In this document: positions 1 through 12,427 of the stretch, piece after piece | Layout of the letters: every line of letters starts with the position of its first letter | How positions within the stretch are numbered: position 1 is the first letter of the stretch | Origin: Phlebopus portentosus | Lineage: Eukaryota > Basidiomycota > Agaricomycetes > Boletales > Boletinellaceae | Reading direction: 5' to 3' | DNA length: 64,000 nucleotides | Assembly (NCBI GenBank): GCA_037892935.1 | Contig: JAYXKI010000010.1 | Location: 992,001 to 1,056,000 of the forward strand | The notes under the pieces: generated by a model | Told to the model about the DNA's origin: nothing | The model's input: only the letters and a program-made list of their open reading frames with translations | Database searches by the model: none | Position numbers and translations under genes: made by a program

Positions 1-1198
1 GAACTCTCGCGGTCGGCACGAGCTTTACGCTTCTCGAACGACTGCTTGTACATGCACGAGGAGGTTACCAAACTTGTTGAGCTAGAGTTTCAGAATGGCG
101 CGGTTCTAGCGGGCTCGGCTGCCTCCGTGCATGAACAGATGAACGAGGCGCTGGAGAGACTGCACGCGCTTGGCGCGTGGTGGTTTGATGAGGGCATTGT
201 GAGTATTAACGTTCCTTATTAATGTTCATCTTTATCTCGGGATTACTGATCTTATATTTTCTCAGGAACGCGAATGCGAACGGGTTAAGCAAATCCTATC
301 GCGCGCAGAAGGCTTCGTCGAGCTCAGCCAGCAGGACCGATTCGACGAATGCGAGGCTGTAATGAGCGAGGTTCTCCGGGGCGTGCGAGCCGCCACGGGA
401 GAGTGGAAGGTGCGTGTTTTTGTTTTCATCTCCGGTAAGAAGAACAAGCAACCAATCTAACTTTTTTTTCATTAAATGCACCCGAATTCTTTCCCTTTCC
501 TTTTCCCTGATTTGGCGTGTTATCACATTATCACATCATATCTGATTCGGTGATATTATGGGGCACGGTTATGCGGGTACGTTTGTAGTCTATTTTGCCT
601 CGCACGAAGTGGCTGCGAGCTGCAGGGCGGGTCGTGGAGACGGCGTTGGCGCGTGTGTTGTCTGATGTCCTTGCGCTCCCTGACATCCCGGAGCTGGACT
701 CGCGCCGGCTGAGCGAACTATGCCGGATTCTGAACGCTCTGGAAGGTCTATTTGTTGACGTTGAGAATCCAGAAGCAGTGAGTTTTGTTTTTGCTTATTT
801 CCGTCCCAGCTCGATGAAATCTGGCGCTCATGTATGATCATTCTAGCCGTCGATGGTCCTAGATTACGTCCCCTCCTGGCTCAAGTATTCATATCTCTCC
901 GAGCTACTCGTGAGTAAACCTCTTCTCGCCCATTCGCTCGCTTTTTTCTCACCAACGCTTCCATATCTACGCCCTGATATGTCGCTTAATTAACGTAATG
1001 ATCAATGACCAATGATATGTGGACGGATTGCAGGAGGCATCGATCGCAGATATCTCGTACCTGTTCGACGAAGGTGCACTGATTGATTTCAGCGTGGACG
1101 AGCTCGTGAGGCTTGTGCGCGCGTTGTTTGCGGATACGCCGTTGCGGGCGAACACGATTGCCAAGTTACAGCTTGGGCATCCTGTATCCCTTGGGTAA
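1..1198 (+). CDS. ZW10: ZW10 C-terminal part (partial, 5' end outside window)
   Basis: C-terminal part of a ZW10/Dsl1-type protein, a subunit of the NRZ/Dsl1 tether that docks Golgi-derived vesicles at the ER and, in animals, of the kinetochore RZZ complex. Exons read in one frame: from before position 1 to 198, 266-409, 589-777, 847-909 and 1034-1198 (TAA). All introns are GT..AG and phase 0. The translation ends with the layout typical of the family: a PSWLKYSYLSELL helix, then ISYLFDEGALIDF, then ELVRLVRALFADTPLR just before the stop. Human ZW10 ends with a similar ALIRALF helix. The start and the N-terminal two thirds lie outside the window. The exact edge of the third exon (589) is the least certain. 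Identification is by resemblance of the tail only. Confidence 0.75.
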
Positions 1199-2192
1199 CT
1201 GTAGGGGTGTAGGCCTGACGATTTGCTCTTTTTTCTCTTTCCCTTTGTCTTTGAGAACGTTATTCTGATTGCATGCTTCACTTTATTATCCCACATACTA
1301 TGCCGGCATATTCATGTTATCAACCTTCATTGTATTTACTATCGCAATAAACGCCTCATGTCCTTTAATCAGGGCATTCCCGTGACACAGGATCGGTGCG
1401 GTGCTCAAAAACACTATGACGACCAGGGCTCTGAGTAAGGTGGGCCCATCTCGAAACAGAGGTTCCGAACGAATCTGAATTACTTTTACCATCCCGGGCG
1501 CTAGTGATTATTTTTTACGGATATAGGAATGTCCTTTTTTTTCGTACTGGTATTTCGTAGGAGGTTTGCGGCGAGATTCGCGAAGGTTTGTAGCATCGGG
1601 TTCGTTCGTTCCCGAAGGACGGGATGCACGGATCAGCACGCCGAGGTTTAGGTTGTTGAGTTAGCCGCCCTATGCTAAGAGTGAATGATAGAGTGCAGCT
1701 GCACCTGTTTGTGAGGTATCGTAATGTGCGGTATGATCAGAGAAGAAGGCTATGATGGTGGTGACCTGTTGAACGCATGTCTAACACGCGAACGACTGGA
1801 ACTGGAAGCATATCATCGTATCAAAATTCACATCACATCAACGCGCAAACCGGGTGGGGAGGTGCGAGGGCCCAAGGCTGGCTTGCCTGATGCCTCGCAG
1901 TAATTGCAATGCAATGTTGTCTGAAATAATAAATATACATAATCGGGTGTGTCTCCGCTGCTATAAGAAGCTGGCTATACCCTCCTTTACTTTGCGGGTT
2001 ATCCCCCATTCAGAATACAGGTTTCCACTCTCCCTTATTTCACTTGCTCCGCTTTCCTTTCTCTTCTTCCTTACTCCTTCCATCCATCTTCAAAGTCTCG
2101 CGTAGAGTTCCCTTCCACTCGCGCATATAGACATCAACGGATACAACACACATCAGTTTATTAGACTCTCAGCCAGTCATATCATAACGATT
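1199..2192. other. Intergenic: ZW10 3' flank and promoter of TRAPPC12-like gene
   Basis: No open frame here looks coding. The first few hundred bases should hold the ZW10 3' UTR. The last 200 bases, just before the ATG at 2193, are rich in C and T, as is common upstream of basidiomycete start codons. No clear TATA box was picked out. Confidence 0.5.
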
Positions 2193-5100
2193 ATGCATTT
2201 GCCTCTGCGGCGTAACACAAGGCGGGGGAACAGTCCGCCCAAGGCAGCGCCCGTCCCACCCGAGACGTCCGGCATGACCGGTGCACACGAGCAACTCCCG
2301 CACGATTCTACTACTACGGCCTTGCCGCAGCAGAACCAGCAGTCCTCGCCACACGGGCTGAAGGGCCTCGGACGTTCGTTCTCGAAGCCGGTGAGGATGC
2401 TCAAGACGATCGCGTCCCGCTCGAGCCTGAGGAACCCCGCGCACGGGCGCCGTGCCTCGGGTGTGAGCGTGCATAGCATTGGGAGCCAGCAGGAGGCCGC
2501 AGACCATGCTCACGAACACGAACATGGACATGAGCCGGATGTGAAGGAGGAGAGGGAATCTATGGACACGGATTATGGGAAGGAGTTCGCGAGAGGGTCT
2601 GGATCTGAGGATAAGCCGGTTGGTGAAGAGAAGAAGAGCTCCGAGGGTGGGCAGCAGCAACAGCAGGAGAACGTGAAGGGAGAGCATGAGGAGGCCGTGA
2701 GGCAGGAGCCAGTCAAGGTCCAGGAGGAATCACAGACACGCATCGAGGACGAAGCCGTTAACGCCGTTGACGATACGCAGAAAGCAACGCCCGCCGTCGA
2801 GGCTGCCATCGCGCCTGTTGCCACCGACGCGAAGGAGGACGTGAAGAGCGTCGCGGCGATTGAGCACGATTCGCGTCAGCTCAAAGAGGCAACAGCCGGG
2901 GCTTCTGTCGTTCCGGAACCGGAACCGGAAACCCCTTCCACTTCCGCGCCGGCAGATTCCGTCGTTCTCGTTCCGTCACAGAACGCGGAGACGATCTCGT
3001 TGTCTTCTTCCTCCACCACTGTCGATCCTCCTACTGCTAAAGACAACATCAAGAGCAACGGCGACGCGTCGGGTAAAGTAGTGCAAGCCAAGATGCAGCA
3101 AGAGTCAGAGGTGGCGAAGAGCGAGGACGCGGATGTCAACCCGTTCCTTGTGGATGACCCGGAGGATCCTCTCTCAGATCCAGAGTCGCAAAAGGATGCG
3201 GCGGGTACTCCAGTCGTGCAGAGTGCAACTCTCTCAAAAGAACTGGAGAGTACCGACGAGACTGCCGTTGGACAGAAGGAACCCGCGCCACCGACTCCGC
3301 CTGAAAAACCAGCAGCTGCAACAGCGACAACAACCTCAACCGGAAGCACAGCATCTCCAAAGTCCTCTTCCTCATCAGAGGACGAGACTCCCGAGTTGCA
3401 CGCGCCCGCTCTAACAGCCACCTCGCTCTTCCTGCCCGTACCCCAAGTACGTACATTTGTGCGCGGTGTCGTTTCTCTGACATGGTGGTTGACCACCAAG
3501 GCCGCTTCATATCCGCTTTCCTACTGGCCTGGTCTCTCTACCTCGCGCATCTCTCGCTTCCTCATACATCCAGACTGATCCGCTAAGCGCGCTGCTCACG
3601 AAATACGTTCCCGAGCCTCACCTCCGCCCGCCGCGCGATACCAGCGGCGAGTGGCAGCATACCGACTTCCACACGCTTGTCGTGAGTGTTCTTATACGTG
3701 CATAACATACATACATTCCCTCCCCGTTACCTTTTCTCATCCCTTCCCCTAAATGCTAAGTTATGGACTGGCAAAGTAAATTAATAAGATGTTGTGTTGT
3801 ATTTTCTCTGTACTTTCTCCTCGTCTTTCTTTTCCCTTCTGGTGAAATGTTATGAATCTTTGTACTACCATTGCCGTATCCATTTAGATGACGAATAATT
3901 GGCGCGCACTTGCGCGTATGGCGAGAGACCGAATCGTCACCGCCAACCCTCAGGACGTTGAACTTATACTGAATGTACGTTGCTGAGTACCATAAGCTCC
4001 AATACTACTTTTTTCAAAAGCAGTTCATGATACTGGCTATTGATACTATACTATGTAGCTCTGGTACATTCGCCTCTCCTCCCTCGCGCGACTCCGGCTC
4101 TTCAACCAGACCTCAGCGGAGTGCGAAAACCTGTTCAGCGTGCTTTACACGATCGAGCCGCCCTCTGCACGCGCATATATCCTGCGAAGCGTCCTGCCCT
4201 TGAACTCGAGGTCCTCCGTGCGCGGTGTGCCTACTGGGCCGGGGACCATTTGGGGTATTTGGACGATGTGTCGGGGCTTTTGCATAGGTGTCGTGTGCGG
4301 GCGCGGCAGGCAGGGATGCCGATGGCAGGTGAGTCGGGAAGGGACGAGAGAGCGATGTGGATGGAACGAGGGGGGAGGATGGCGTTGATTGTTGCGAGTC
4401 AGCTTGTTGAGATGAAGGTAAGCAAATAATAATATCAATATATATATACATTAAGACTTTGTTTCCTTTTTCTTATTTTTTTCGATTTGAATCATTCTGA
4501 TACTTGAATCTCTATACAGGACTACACAGCAGCAACGACCCTCCTCGAACCACTCTCCCTCACAGGCTCCTCCCCTCCCTCCCCAGCACTGCGCTCAGCC
4601 ATCGCGCGCATATACCTCCAAGGTGGGAACCTCGCCGCAGCGCAGACGCACTTCGACGCCGTCGATGCTGACCCGGAAGCTGAGGCATCGCTGAAGATGA
4701 TGAATGCGGTTATCAGTGCTGCTGCGCTGGGAGATTGGGTGCGGGCTGCCGAGTCCGCGAGGAGCCTTTTAGAAGCGGACGCGGAGCGGGAGGGTGAGGC
4801 TAGCGACGTCGTTGTATGTGGTTATTTTATTTTATTTTCTTTCTTTTACTGATATGCGATGCCGATTAATGTTGGATGTGCAGGCAGTGAATAACTATGC
4901 CGTAGCACTTCTCGGACAGGGGAGGATCAAAGAGGTAGGGAGTCGTCTATGTTGATATACTTGCTTGTAGGCACACTGCTGACTTGCTTCCACTTATACT
5001 ATGTCCATGCTGTTATTGTGTAGGGTATCCAAATCCTTGAAGCAATTCTTCAAGCATCCCCCTCCGCAACGACCACCACAGAACCCTACCTCTTCAACCT

Positions 5101-5291
5101 CTGTACGTCCTCTTTCATCAACATCAATCTCTATTTTTTCCTAACTAACTCTATCTATATCGTATTTTGCAGCGACGATGTACGAGCTCCGCGCAGGCCT
5201 AACAGCACGCCGAAAACGCGATCTCCTCATCGAAGTCGCAAAATGGAGCGGCGACGGGCTGCGCACGGCTTGTCTGAAGTTGAACGCCTAG
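2193..5291 (+). CDS. TRAPPC12-like TPR protein (vesicle tethering), one frame break
   Basis: Probable fungal homologue of TRAPPC12 (TTC15), a subunit of a TRAPP complex acting in ER-to-Golgi traffic. Exons: 2193-3446, 3574-3681, 3888-3974, 4059-4417, 4520-4813, 4884-4934, 5024-5102, 5173-5291. About 783 residues if one base is restored. The first 420 residues are low-complexity and acidic (S, E, P, T-rich), and include NPFLVDDPEDPLSDPES. The rest is helical with TPR-like repeats: a TDPLSALLTKYVPEP entry segment, NNWRALARMARDRIV, ELEVLRARCAYWAGDHLGY, and paired helices to the end. The fourth exon changes frame at 4199-4202: before it the protein reads AYILRSVLP, after it ELEVLRARC, and one base is missing. 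Because both sides are well conserved in character, an assembly indel is likelier than a dead gene. The start was chosen as the first ATG of the long first exon. Confidence 0.7.
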
Positions 5292-6027
5292 GCTAGCTTC
5301 TCTGTACCGAGTCACAATCGATCAGGCATATGGATAATACACAAGACGATAAGACGATATTAATTAATATTTTGTACATGTATCTCGACATGCTTAAAGT
5401 TATGAGCCATCGTAAAGGCTGGTTGATAACTGTACGATGTAAGCTGGCACGGCGTACGTGAAATTCGTTAAATGAATTCGACGCATACGAACTATGACTA
5501 TGCATATATGTATGTATGTAACAACTGAACCTTGCATGTTTGAAAGATGGCCAGATCTCGTAAGACCAGGTAGGAAAGAAAGGAGGGGGAAAAAGGAGCT
5601 AGGAAAGTAGAACGCAACCCGTTAAGAAGGAAAAAGTTATAACATGCAGTTGGAAAGATACGTAGAAAGGGAAAAGGAGTACAGAGAAGAAAACAAGAGC
5701 TTGCATGAAAGGAATCCATTGAATTGGGAATTGGGGAAAGAGAAGATTAAACGAGCATTGGACATCGACACTAGGAGCAGAGCAAAGCATTTAACACGCC
5801 GCACGTAACGTACATGCGTGCGTACATAACAAGAAAGGAGGAAGAGCAGAGTGGCAGGATGCCTTATGATATGACAGACATCCGGTGATAAAGGAAGCAG
5901 GGAGGAATCGCGCTGTGTATGTACGTACGGAGAGCTCGGGAGTGAAAAGCATAATTAATCCCGTATACACGACGTGATAATAAAGGCCACGATTCGAGTC
6001 TTGAGTGCGAGGTATATCTACTAATGA
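5292..6027. other. Convergent 3' flanks, no gene seen
   Basis: Lies between two genes that end toward each other (TRAPPC12-like on +, KAR9-like on -). It should hold both 3' UTRs. Short open frames on the minus strand here are T-rich and show no recognisable domain. Confidence 0.5.
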
Positions 6028-9000
6028 CTAGTTGCCCGCTTGTCGACTGACAAGGTACAGCGAGAGTTCCTGCCAGCCTAGTATTCACAACGAGGAGACG
6101 AAGGTTAGCCAAAGTCAAGAGAGAAATCACTAATAAAGAAGGAGAACGCACCCCCACCGACGCGACACATCACCCGCCGCGATTTCACTCCCGAGCGACT
6201 CATCGTCAGAAGGCGGCACGTCACGATCTTGCGCGCGAGGTGATTCGAGAATGCATACTGAGCCTTGATCTCCTCGTTTTCCTTCGGGATGATCTTTAAC
6301 GGTGGATCAACGCGCTCTATGAGTAGTCCGTGGGGGATCCTGCGTAAGATTAAGTATGATGATGAATGAAATAATGCCAAAGGTATATATATATATATAT
6401 CTCACTCACTGATTTGCGACAGCCGCGACCTCGGCATCAAGTGGGTCCCTCGGATTAGCTGGGATGTATGTATGCATAGACCTCGACTCAAAGCTCGGCG
6501 TATACGCTCCCGCACGGGAGCCCGGTCTGGACGGCAAAGGCGGAGCAACAGAAGACTCGCGTCGGAAACTCGAAGGCGGGGCTCGACTCAGTCGTCTACC
6601 ATTGCAAGGAGGCGTAACAGCCGAAGCATTATCATGATAATACGGAAGCTGCTGCACGCGTCCCCGTAGCGTAGCCTCCGGCGTCTGCGCACGATGCGCA
6701 AACGATCGGAACGACATAGACGTATCAGGTCGGTCGAAATAATCAGACATAGCAGAAGTCGGTCGTGAAGCAGATTGGAACTGAAGTTTAGGAACGGGTA
6801 TCATTGATCTGCTGGGTGGACGAGGATGAGGTATTTGCGTTCCAAGCGGCGTCTTCGCACGTTCGTACGGGTCATATGAAGAGATACCACTTGCTGTGGA
6901 CGTAGAGCGAGTTGGCGAGATACGTTGCATGATTGAGGAATCTGGAGGTGATCTATCATCAAAACTAGCATCCGAGGAAGCAGAAGAACCCTTCCAGTGC
7001 GCAGGTACTGGAATGCGACCAGGAGTCCTCGGACGCACTCGCGGATTCGTATAATAGCCACCTGGAGACTGCGAACGAGATGGAGGTCGGCTAATAGACG
7101 AGCGGGTTGTCGAGCCATTAGACAAGGTAACGGGCGACCATGGTCTTGAGGACGCGAAAGAACTACGAGACATGCTTCTTGGCGGGTTAGGTGTCACAGG
7201 AGCGGTAGACGGAATAGGTGGGACGGGCGGATAATTGCTTGAAACTGACCGTAAATTCGCACTCGAAGTTCTCTTCCCCAACGCCTTGGGCCTCGCAGGT
7301 TCCTCCTTCTCCACCCTCGTCGAGCTGTTCCAACGTGGAGGTTTGAATTTGATTGTTTCTTCCTGCGAGGTGTTTCGCGCATTTGGTGACTCAGGCGTCA
7401 TCATGCTCTGAGAATATTTATGCTTTGGTCGCTCAGGAGTGAGAGCGAACTTATCACGCAGAGGAAACATGGACTGTCGATTGCGCATTGTCGGCAAGGG
7501 ATCAGAAGCCGGTGGTTTTGCAGGCTCGACGTGCTTAATAGGAGTAGCCCTTCCACTGACTCTGCCACCCAATTTCTTTGCCAGTCTACGAAAAGGTGAG
7601 ATCGAATTTGACAGTGACTCGAGCGATCCGCTGATTCGACGAGAATGGGATTCGGACGAATGAGGCGTGGCAAGATGACCATTACTCTGGTGTGACGATC
7701 TTGACGCATGTTCTGATGTTGAACCGAATTCATCTGGCTCATTGCCTTGCATTAGCAAGACCTTCCGAGTAACTTCCATCTCAGCGTCCGTTCGTTGTAT
7801 TCGTTCTTTGAGATTTTTCCACCGCTGACTGGATTCCGCATGCCGACGTAGACATTCGCCATTCTTCGTTACACGATCCTGGACTCCTTTGTCAATGATA
7901 GAAAGAACCTTCGATGTTGCCGGCATATAATGTCTGGAAAATCAGATTGAGGCATTGCAAGACCCACGAAGAGGACCTGATGACCTACTTTTTCTTCGCC
8001 TCGTACGAATCTTGCAATGTACAGAAAGTTTCATAAGTAAGAGGCGCAGCGTCTCGCGAAGATGGACTGGCTTGAGCGAGAAGCGTAGCATCCTCAGACG
8101 GTACCCTTTTGCGAACTCGCCAAATAAATTCCTGTGTTTCATCAGGTCAAGATTATCCTAGTATAGTAATAGATTCCAAACAACCTACTTGGCAACGCTG
8201 TATTGCCTTCTCCAAGCTTGACATCATGCCGTCCGCTTGCTCGCTCACAGTGCGGAAGACGGTCAACCATTTATCTTCTTTAAGCTCTTCACGAAGAACG
8301 TCAGTCTCATCTTGGACAGATTCCCAATCAGATTGCAATGTCTCATGTTTCCGTAATAAAAGTGCGCGCTGGTCATTATGATCCTCGTCCTGTTTAGGGG
8401 TCTGGGATCGTAATGGCTCAAGGGCATCGGTAACGGCTTTCATGCCTCTGTTGACTGCTTCTAGCCGTGCGTCTAGAGACATCAGAGCTTGATCGATGAC
8501 GCCCGAGGAAGAACCTTGAGGATCTCGGGATGATTGAGTTTGGTGACGAAGTTCCTGGATTTCTAGGACGCGTTCCACTCAGCGAAGGCCAAAGTACACC
8601 AAAGATTGGATTTACCGAATATACGCGTCTGGATGTCAGATATACTATAAGACAGCTCTGTCATGTTCGTGGATATAGCGAGGAGCCGTAGATCGCTACG
8701 AGAAACTCTAGAGTGAGCTGCCATCGTGTTTCCGTGGAATGATGATACGCACTCGAGGCTACGCTGTTTTCCCTTGATGCTGCCATTATCGAGTGTCTTC
8801 TTCACGTTGATCGTAAGATCCTCTGAGCATCCATTGGTTGAGAAACGCGTCATAAGAACTTATGAAGAGGACGCACCCGTGTCTGAATGAACGACCGAAC
8901 TGCTTGATGATGACGCGATGGAATTATGTGCTGACCGTGCGGTGGACGATGCCGATGACGGTGGTCTCTCGAACTCGCCGAGGCCGTCCTTAGCCATGGA

Positions 9001-9048
9001 CGCCTGGCTAGTCGAGCGCGATAGAGATAATTTAAGAGACACCATCAT
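6028..9048 (-). CDS. KAR9: KAR9-type microtubule protein with C-terminal GAS2 (GAR) domain
   Basis: Cytoskeletal linker of the KAR9 family, which in yeasts places the spindle by linking microtubule plus ends to actin/myosin transport. Exons on the minus strand: 9048-8877, 8822-8616, 8562-8189, 8131-7989, 7933-6410, 6339-6152, 6077-6028, giving 885 codons. The N-terminal half is a long helical KAR9 region: SISDIQTRIF, then KWLTVFRTVSEQADGMMSSL, then KKKHYMPATSKVLSIIDKGV. A 400-residue S/P/R-rich basic segment follows, as in plus-end-binding proteins. The last exons encode a GAS2-related microtubule-binding domain: PPLKIIPKENEEIKAQYAF, ARKIVTC, VMCRVGGG, then WQELSLYL and a short tail. Intron phases agree throughout. 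An (AT)n tract lies in the intron at 6384-6400. The gene is divergent from RED with 374 bp between start codons. Confidence 0.85.
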
Positions 9049-9422
9049 ACAGACTCGATACGTATGTCAGGCTTCTAGTTAGAAGAGAAGTGATGATGCT
9101 CCTGGAAACGCGTGTTTCTCGAGAAGCCACGCTGAGACCGAGACGAGAGGCACTGAGCCGTGTCCGTGTCCGTGTCCGCGCGCTGAGCACGCCGACGGCC
9201 TTGGATGTGTGCTCGCTGATGACCGTGATACCGTGATAAAGGTGGGTGCAGGTGCAGAGGGTATGAGGTGGCGGATGTAGAATGTGAGGAGCGCACCAGC
9301 CGCGGCTAATTGGCTGTGACGCATCTCTCACTCCTCCCTCATCCAAGTACTTATCCAAACAATTCTATTTATTATTTGTTTACTTATTAGCCGATAACAA
9401 CAACATAGCTTCCTCGTTGAGT
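9049..9422. promoter_or_regulatory. Shared promoter of KAR9-like (-) and RED (+)
   Basis: 374 bp separate the two start codons (9048 on minus, 9423 on plus), so both promoters must lie here or overlap the genes. A short GTCCGT-type tandem repeat sits near 9158-9178. No TATA box is obvious. Confidence 0.5.
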
Positions 9423-11156
9423 ATGGACCAAGTGAGTCCTTGACGACGACCTCGGTCAAAATACGCTACTAATTCCGAAATCATTGTGCTCTAGGACGCT
9501 TTCCGGAAGCTGTTGTCCACACCAAAACAGAACGGGTCACATAACACGCCAAGCAGAGGGTCGTGGTTATCCAAAGCAAAAGAAGACCAGAAGTACGTAT
9601 TCTGGTGTCTTCATTGTTTGTTATGTGCAAGACTCTGAGCTTACTAGGTAATCAGAAAAACTGCTGCAGCTTCTGCAGACACTTCAAAGCCTGCTTTCAA
9701 ACCAAGAAAGGTCAAGAAACAATCGGATTTCGGCTATCGCGACCGTGCAGCGGAGCGGCGGACGGGTGTTGCAGGGGATTTTGCAGAGGTGTGAATACCG
9801 AATTTCTTCGCAAGCTATTCTCTAACACATTCCCTCAGGTTGAATCGGTCCTCGAAACGTTTGAAAAGCAACATGCGAATGAAGACAAGGAGATCGTGGG
9901 TTTACATCCTATCTCTTACCATCGTATTTAATTTCATATCTAATCTACTGTAACGTGCTTAGGTCGAGGAACAACGGAAATATCTAGGTGGAGACTCCGA
10001 ACATACAGTCCTCGTAAAAGGACTCGACTTTGCTCTCCTCGAACAAACCAAAGCCCGTCTAGCAGCAAGCTCATCCACAAAGGACGATGAAGAGCTCGAA
10101 GAAGCCTTCCGTGGCGCGATTTCGGGCTCTCCGCCAGCCTTGGAAGAAGTGTTGCCCTCGAAGAAGAGGACAAGAGAGGATATTGTACGAGAATTGAAAA
10201 ATAAAAAGACGAAGGGCGAAGCAAATGGAGGTGATGCAACGACGCCAGTAGTGGATAAGAGCATCGAAGAAGCGAAGAAGGAAGGAAAGTTCAAGCCTAT
10301 TGGGTTCAAACCTATAGGCGGGTCGAACTCGAAAGCTAAGGACGGGAAGGAAGTGAAGAAAAAGAAGAAGCGAAAGGTTGAGGGAAATGCGGTTGCTGCT
10401 CAGACCACTACGACTTCTTCGGCTGGGGCGGGAGCGGAGAAAGTAGATGTACTGAGTGGATCGAACGTCGTGCAAGACTCGGATAAGGAACCGCTTCGAC
10501 CTGTCCCTACATCGGTTCCAGAGCCAGAGCCGCTAAACAAAGATTTTGACATCTTCGCTGGGGCAGGCGAATACGAAGGTATCGATCTCGGTGATGATGA
10601 CGAGGACGATTCGGTCGACGGCGACAGTTCACGCGAACGCAAAGGTGATTCACCCTCTGAAACTCATTCTCCAGACGTCTCGAGACAGGGACAAGCAGAA
10701 AGGAGAGACGAGCAACAAGCCGAGCCTCGACCGAATCGAAAATGGATCGAAGACGACGAGGAGCTCGACAAATCTACTTCAGCACCTCCAGACCGCCGTT
10801 TACCTATCCATGCCGATGCTAAAGGCAAACAAAGGACTACAACGCCCCATCTGGATGAACCTCCCTCCACAGACGTCCATTCAGAACACGAAGACTCCAA
10901 ACCCGAATTAATTACCCGCCTTGCCCCACTCGCGTCCTCCTCCATACCTTCAATCCAGGACATTCTCGCTGCAGACGCTGCACGCGAAGCAGAAGAAAAA
11001 CGCAAAGCCCGCAAAGAAAAGCAGAAGAACAAACGCGGTGGTGATGGTGGGGAAGGAGGAGAGAAGAAGAAAGTTTCTGCGGAGGCGAAGATTAATAGGG
11101 ATTTTCAGAAGCTCAAGTCGTACACGGCGAAGAAAGGTGGTGGATTAGGAGTATAG
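9423..11156 (+). CDS. RED-like (IK) spliceosome protein
   Basis: Homologue of RED/IK, a factor of the activated spliceosome that works with SMU1. Exons: 9423-9431 (only nine bases, ATG GAC CAA), 9495-9592, 9656-9788, 9839-9895, 9963-11156, giving 496 residues. The RED N-terminal region is clear: DFGYRDRAAERRTGVAGDF, then VEEQRKYLGGDSEHTVLVKG, then LDFALLEQTKARL. These match the family's YRDRAAERR, EEQRKFLGGD and VKGLDFALL signatures. The remainder is highly charged (K/E/D runs, NKDFDIFAGAGEYEGIDLG), as expected for RED tails. The very short first exon is supported by a good donor (GTGAGT) and by phase agreement. The gene lies head-to-head with the KAR9-like gene. Confidence 0.85.
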
Positions 11157-11591
11157 AGTAGAATTTGTTAGATTGATTGTATTTACTTTCACTGGGAGTA
11201 GACAGCGTAGATTTGAGACCGAGACTCGTTGACATCACAGAGTTAGAAGTAATATTCTGTGACCACCTTGTAGAATAAACTAGCTTGAGGATGATCAGAC
11301 CTGTGGATACCATGCTGAGCAGAAAAGTGAGTTAAATCAAGAAAGCAGTGAAGATATGCATATGACCGTCTGCAGCATGGGTTGAGGATTTCTATCATTG
11401 AGGCATCCATCCCAGAGTCACTAACAGCTATCTTCCAGTGTCTCATTCAGTTCCGGTCTGAAAATTCAAGCATGCGAGTCGTGGAGGAAAAGCCTTCGTT
11501 GAAAATGCTAGGAAGGTCTCGCGACGACTTTCACTAGACGAACACACCGAGTAAATGGCATTTCACAAGACAACATGGACGAAGCACAAAA
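11157..11591. other. Convergent 3' flanks of RED and EMC5
   Basis: Between the RED stop (+) and the EMC5 stop (-). No coding signal was seen. It presumably holds both 3' UTRs. Confidence 0.5.
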
Positions 11592-12133
11592 CTATGATGA
11601 CAAAATCTGACTTCCTCGATTGTTCCAGTTCGCAAAGCCCAACCGTGAATCCATGTCATCAATTTTCCTGCAATCGTACTCGTCAGTAGATGGCCAACAC
11701 ACGACCCACGAGAAACGATGACTCACCTCTTTCGCATCTCACTCCGCCAGGTGATCTCTTTCAGTTCAGGTGCATTTAATGAAGCACCAATGATTGCGAG
11801 AATGAGCGACACGAGCGCCTCGGCGACAATCTGCATATCACGAGAACCAGTCATAAACACACAGATCAGATCAAAATACGATTTCGATTTACGTCCTGCG
11901 GAAGTGGCCCCTCCGGCCTACCCAAGGCCTTGAGATAGGAGAGATCTGTGCAGAGTAGAATGTTATGGAGACACGTGAACTGACATGCAAAGACGGAATG
12001 ACTAACGCTCGTATGTGGAGAATGCAGCTGAATGATGATGATGATGCCGTTAGCTTCAATCACCGGTCGGAAAGTGATACTTACCGTGCAGTAAAGTGAG
12101 GACAGCGACTGTGAACAGGATACGGCCGAGCAT
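11592..12133 (-). CDS. EMC5: EMC5 / MMGT-type ER membrane complex subunit
   Basis: Small subunit of the ER membrane protein complex, which inserts transmembrane segments into the ER membrane. The animal homologue is also named a membrane magnesium transporter. Exons on the minus strand: 12133-12085, 12027-12007, 11945-11893, 11830-11727, 11667-11592, giving 100 residues, the usual size. The protein reads as a first membrane helix (MLGRILFTVAVLTLLHAAFS), the conserved YEHLSYLKALGRPEGPLPQD segment, a second membrane helix (VAEALVSLILAIIGASL), APELKEITWRSEM, and the tail DDMDSRLGFANW. All five exons join in frame with standard splice sites, and the 21-base second exon is needed for the conserved segment. 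The gene starts 294 bp from the divergent sterol acyltransferase gene, another ER membrane protein. Confidence 0.9.
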
Positions 12134-12427
12134 GCCGGCTGCGTGTTGTCTAGCGCGCGACGTGATGGTGGTGGATGAGAAGGAGAGAGGGGAGTAAACG
12201 CGTCGCGGTTGTGCGGCGGGTCGGAGATGAGCCCGAGAGATGCATATGACGAATCGCGTCTCTGAGCAACTGCACTCCAGCTCCGAACTAAACGGTCCAA
12301 CTAAACGGTCCAGTCAGCCACTCTTTCCTCGTTCCACTCCTTGACCATAGACCACCACCACCACCACCATCATTCTCCTCTTTTCCTTTCTCTATTTTTC
12401 ATTTTCCCTATTTCTAATTGCTCGACA
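12134..12427. promoter_or_regulatory. Shared promoter of EMC5 (-) and sterol acyltransferase (+)
   Basis: 294 bp between start codons. A (CAC)n run near 12351-12370 is probably in the 5' UTR of the plus-strand gene and reads as poly-His in one frame. It has no ATG of its own and was not called as coding. Confidence 0.5.

Noticed and set aside
2169..3510. Several long minus-strand frames across the first TRAPPC12 exon
   Set aside because: Mirror frames of a GC-rich low-complexity coding exon. The plus strand has the splice-consistent protein.
4190..4230. An intron to explain the TRAPPC12 frame change
   Set aside because: Any GT..AG pair here would be about 20 bases and would remove conserved residues. 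A one-base indel fits better.
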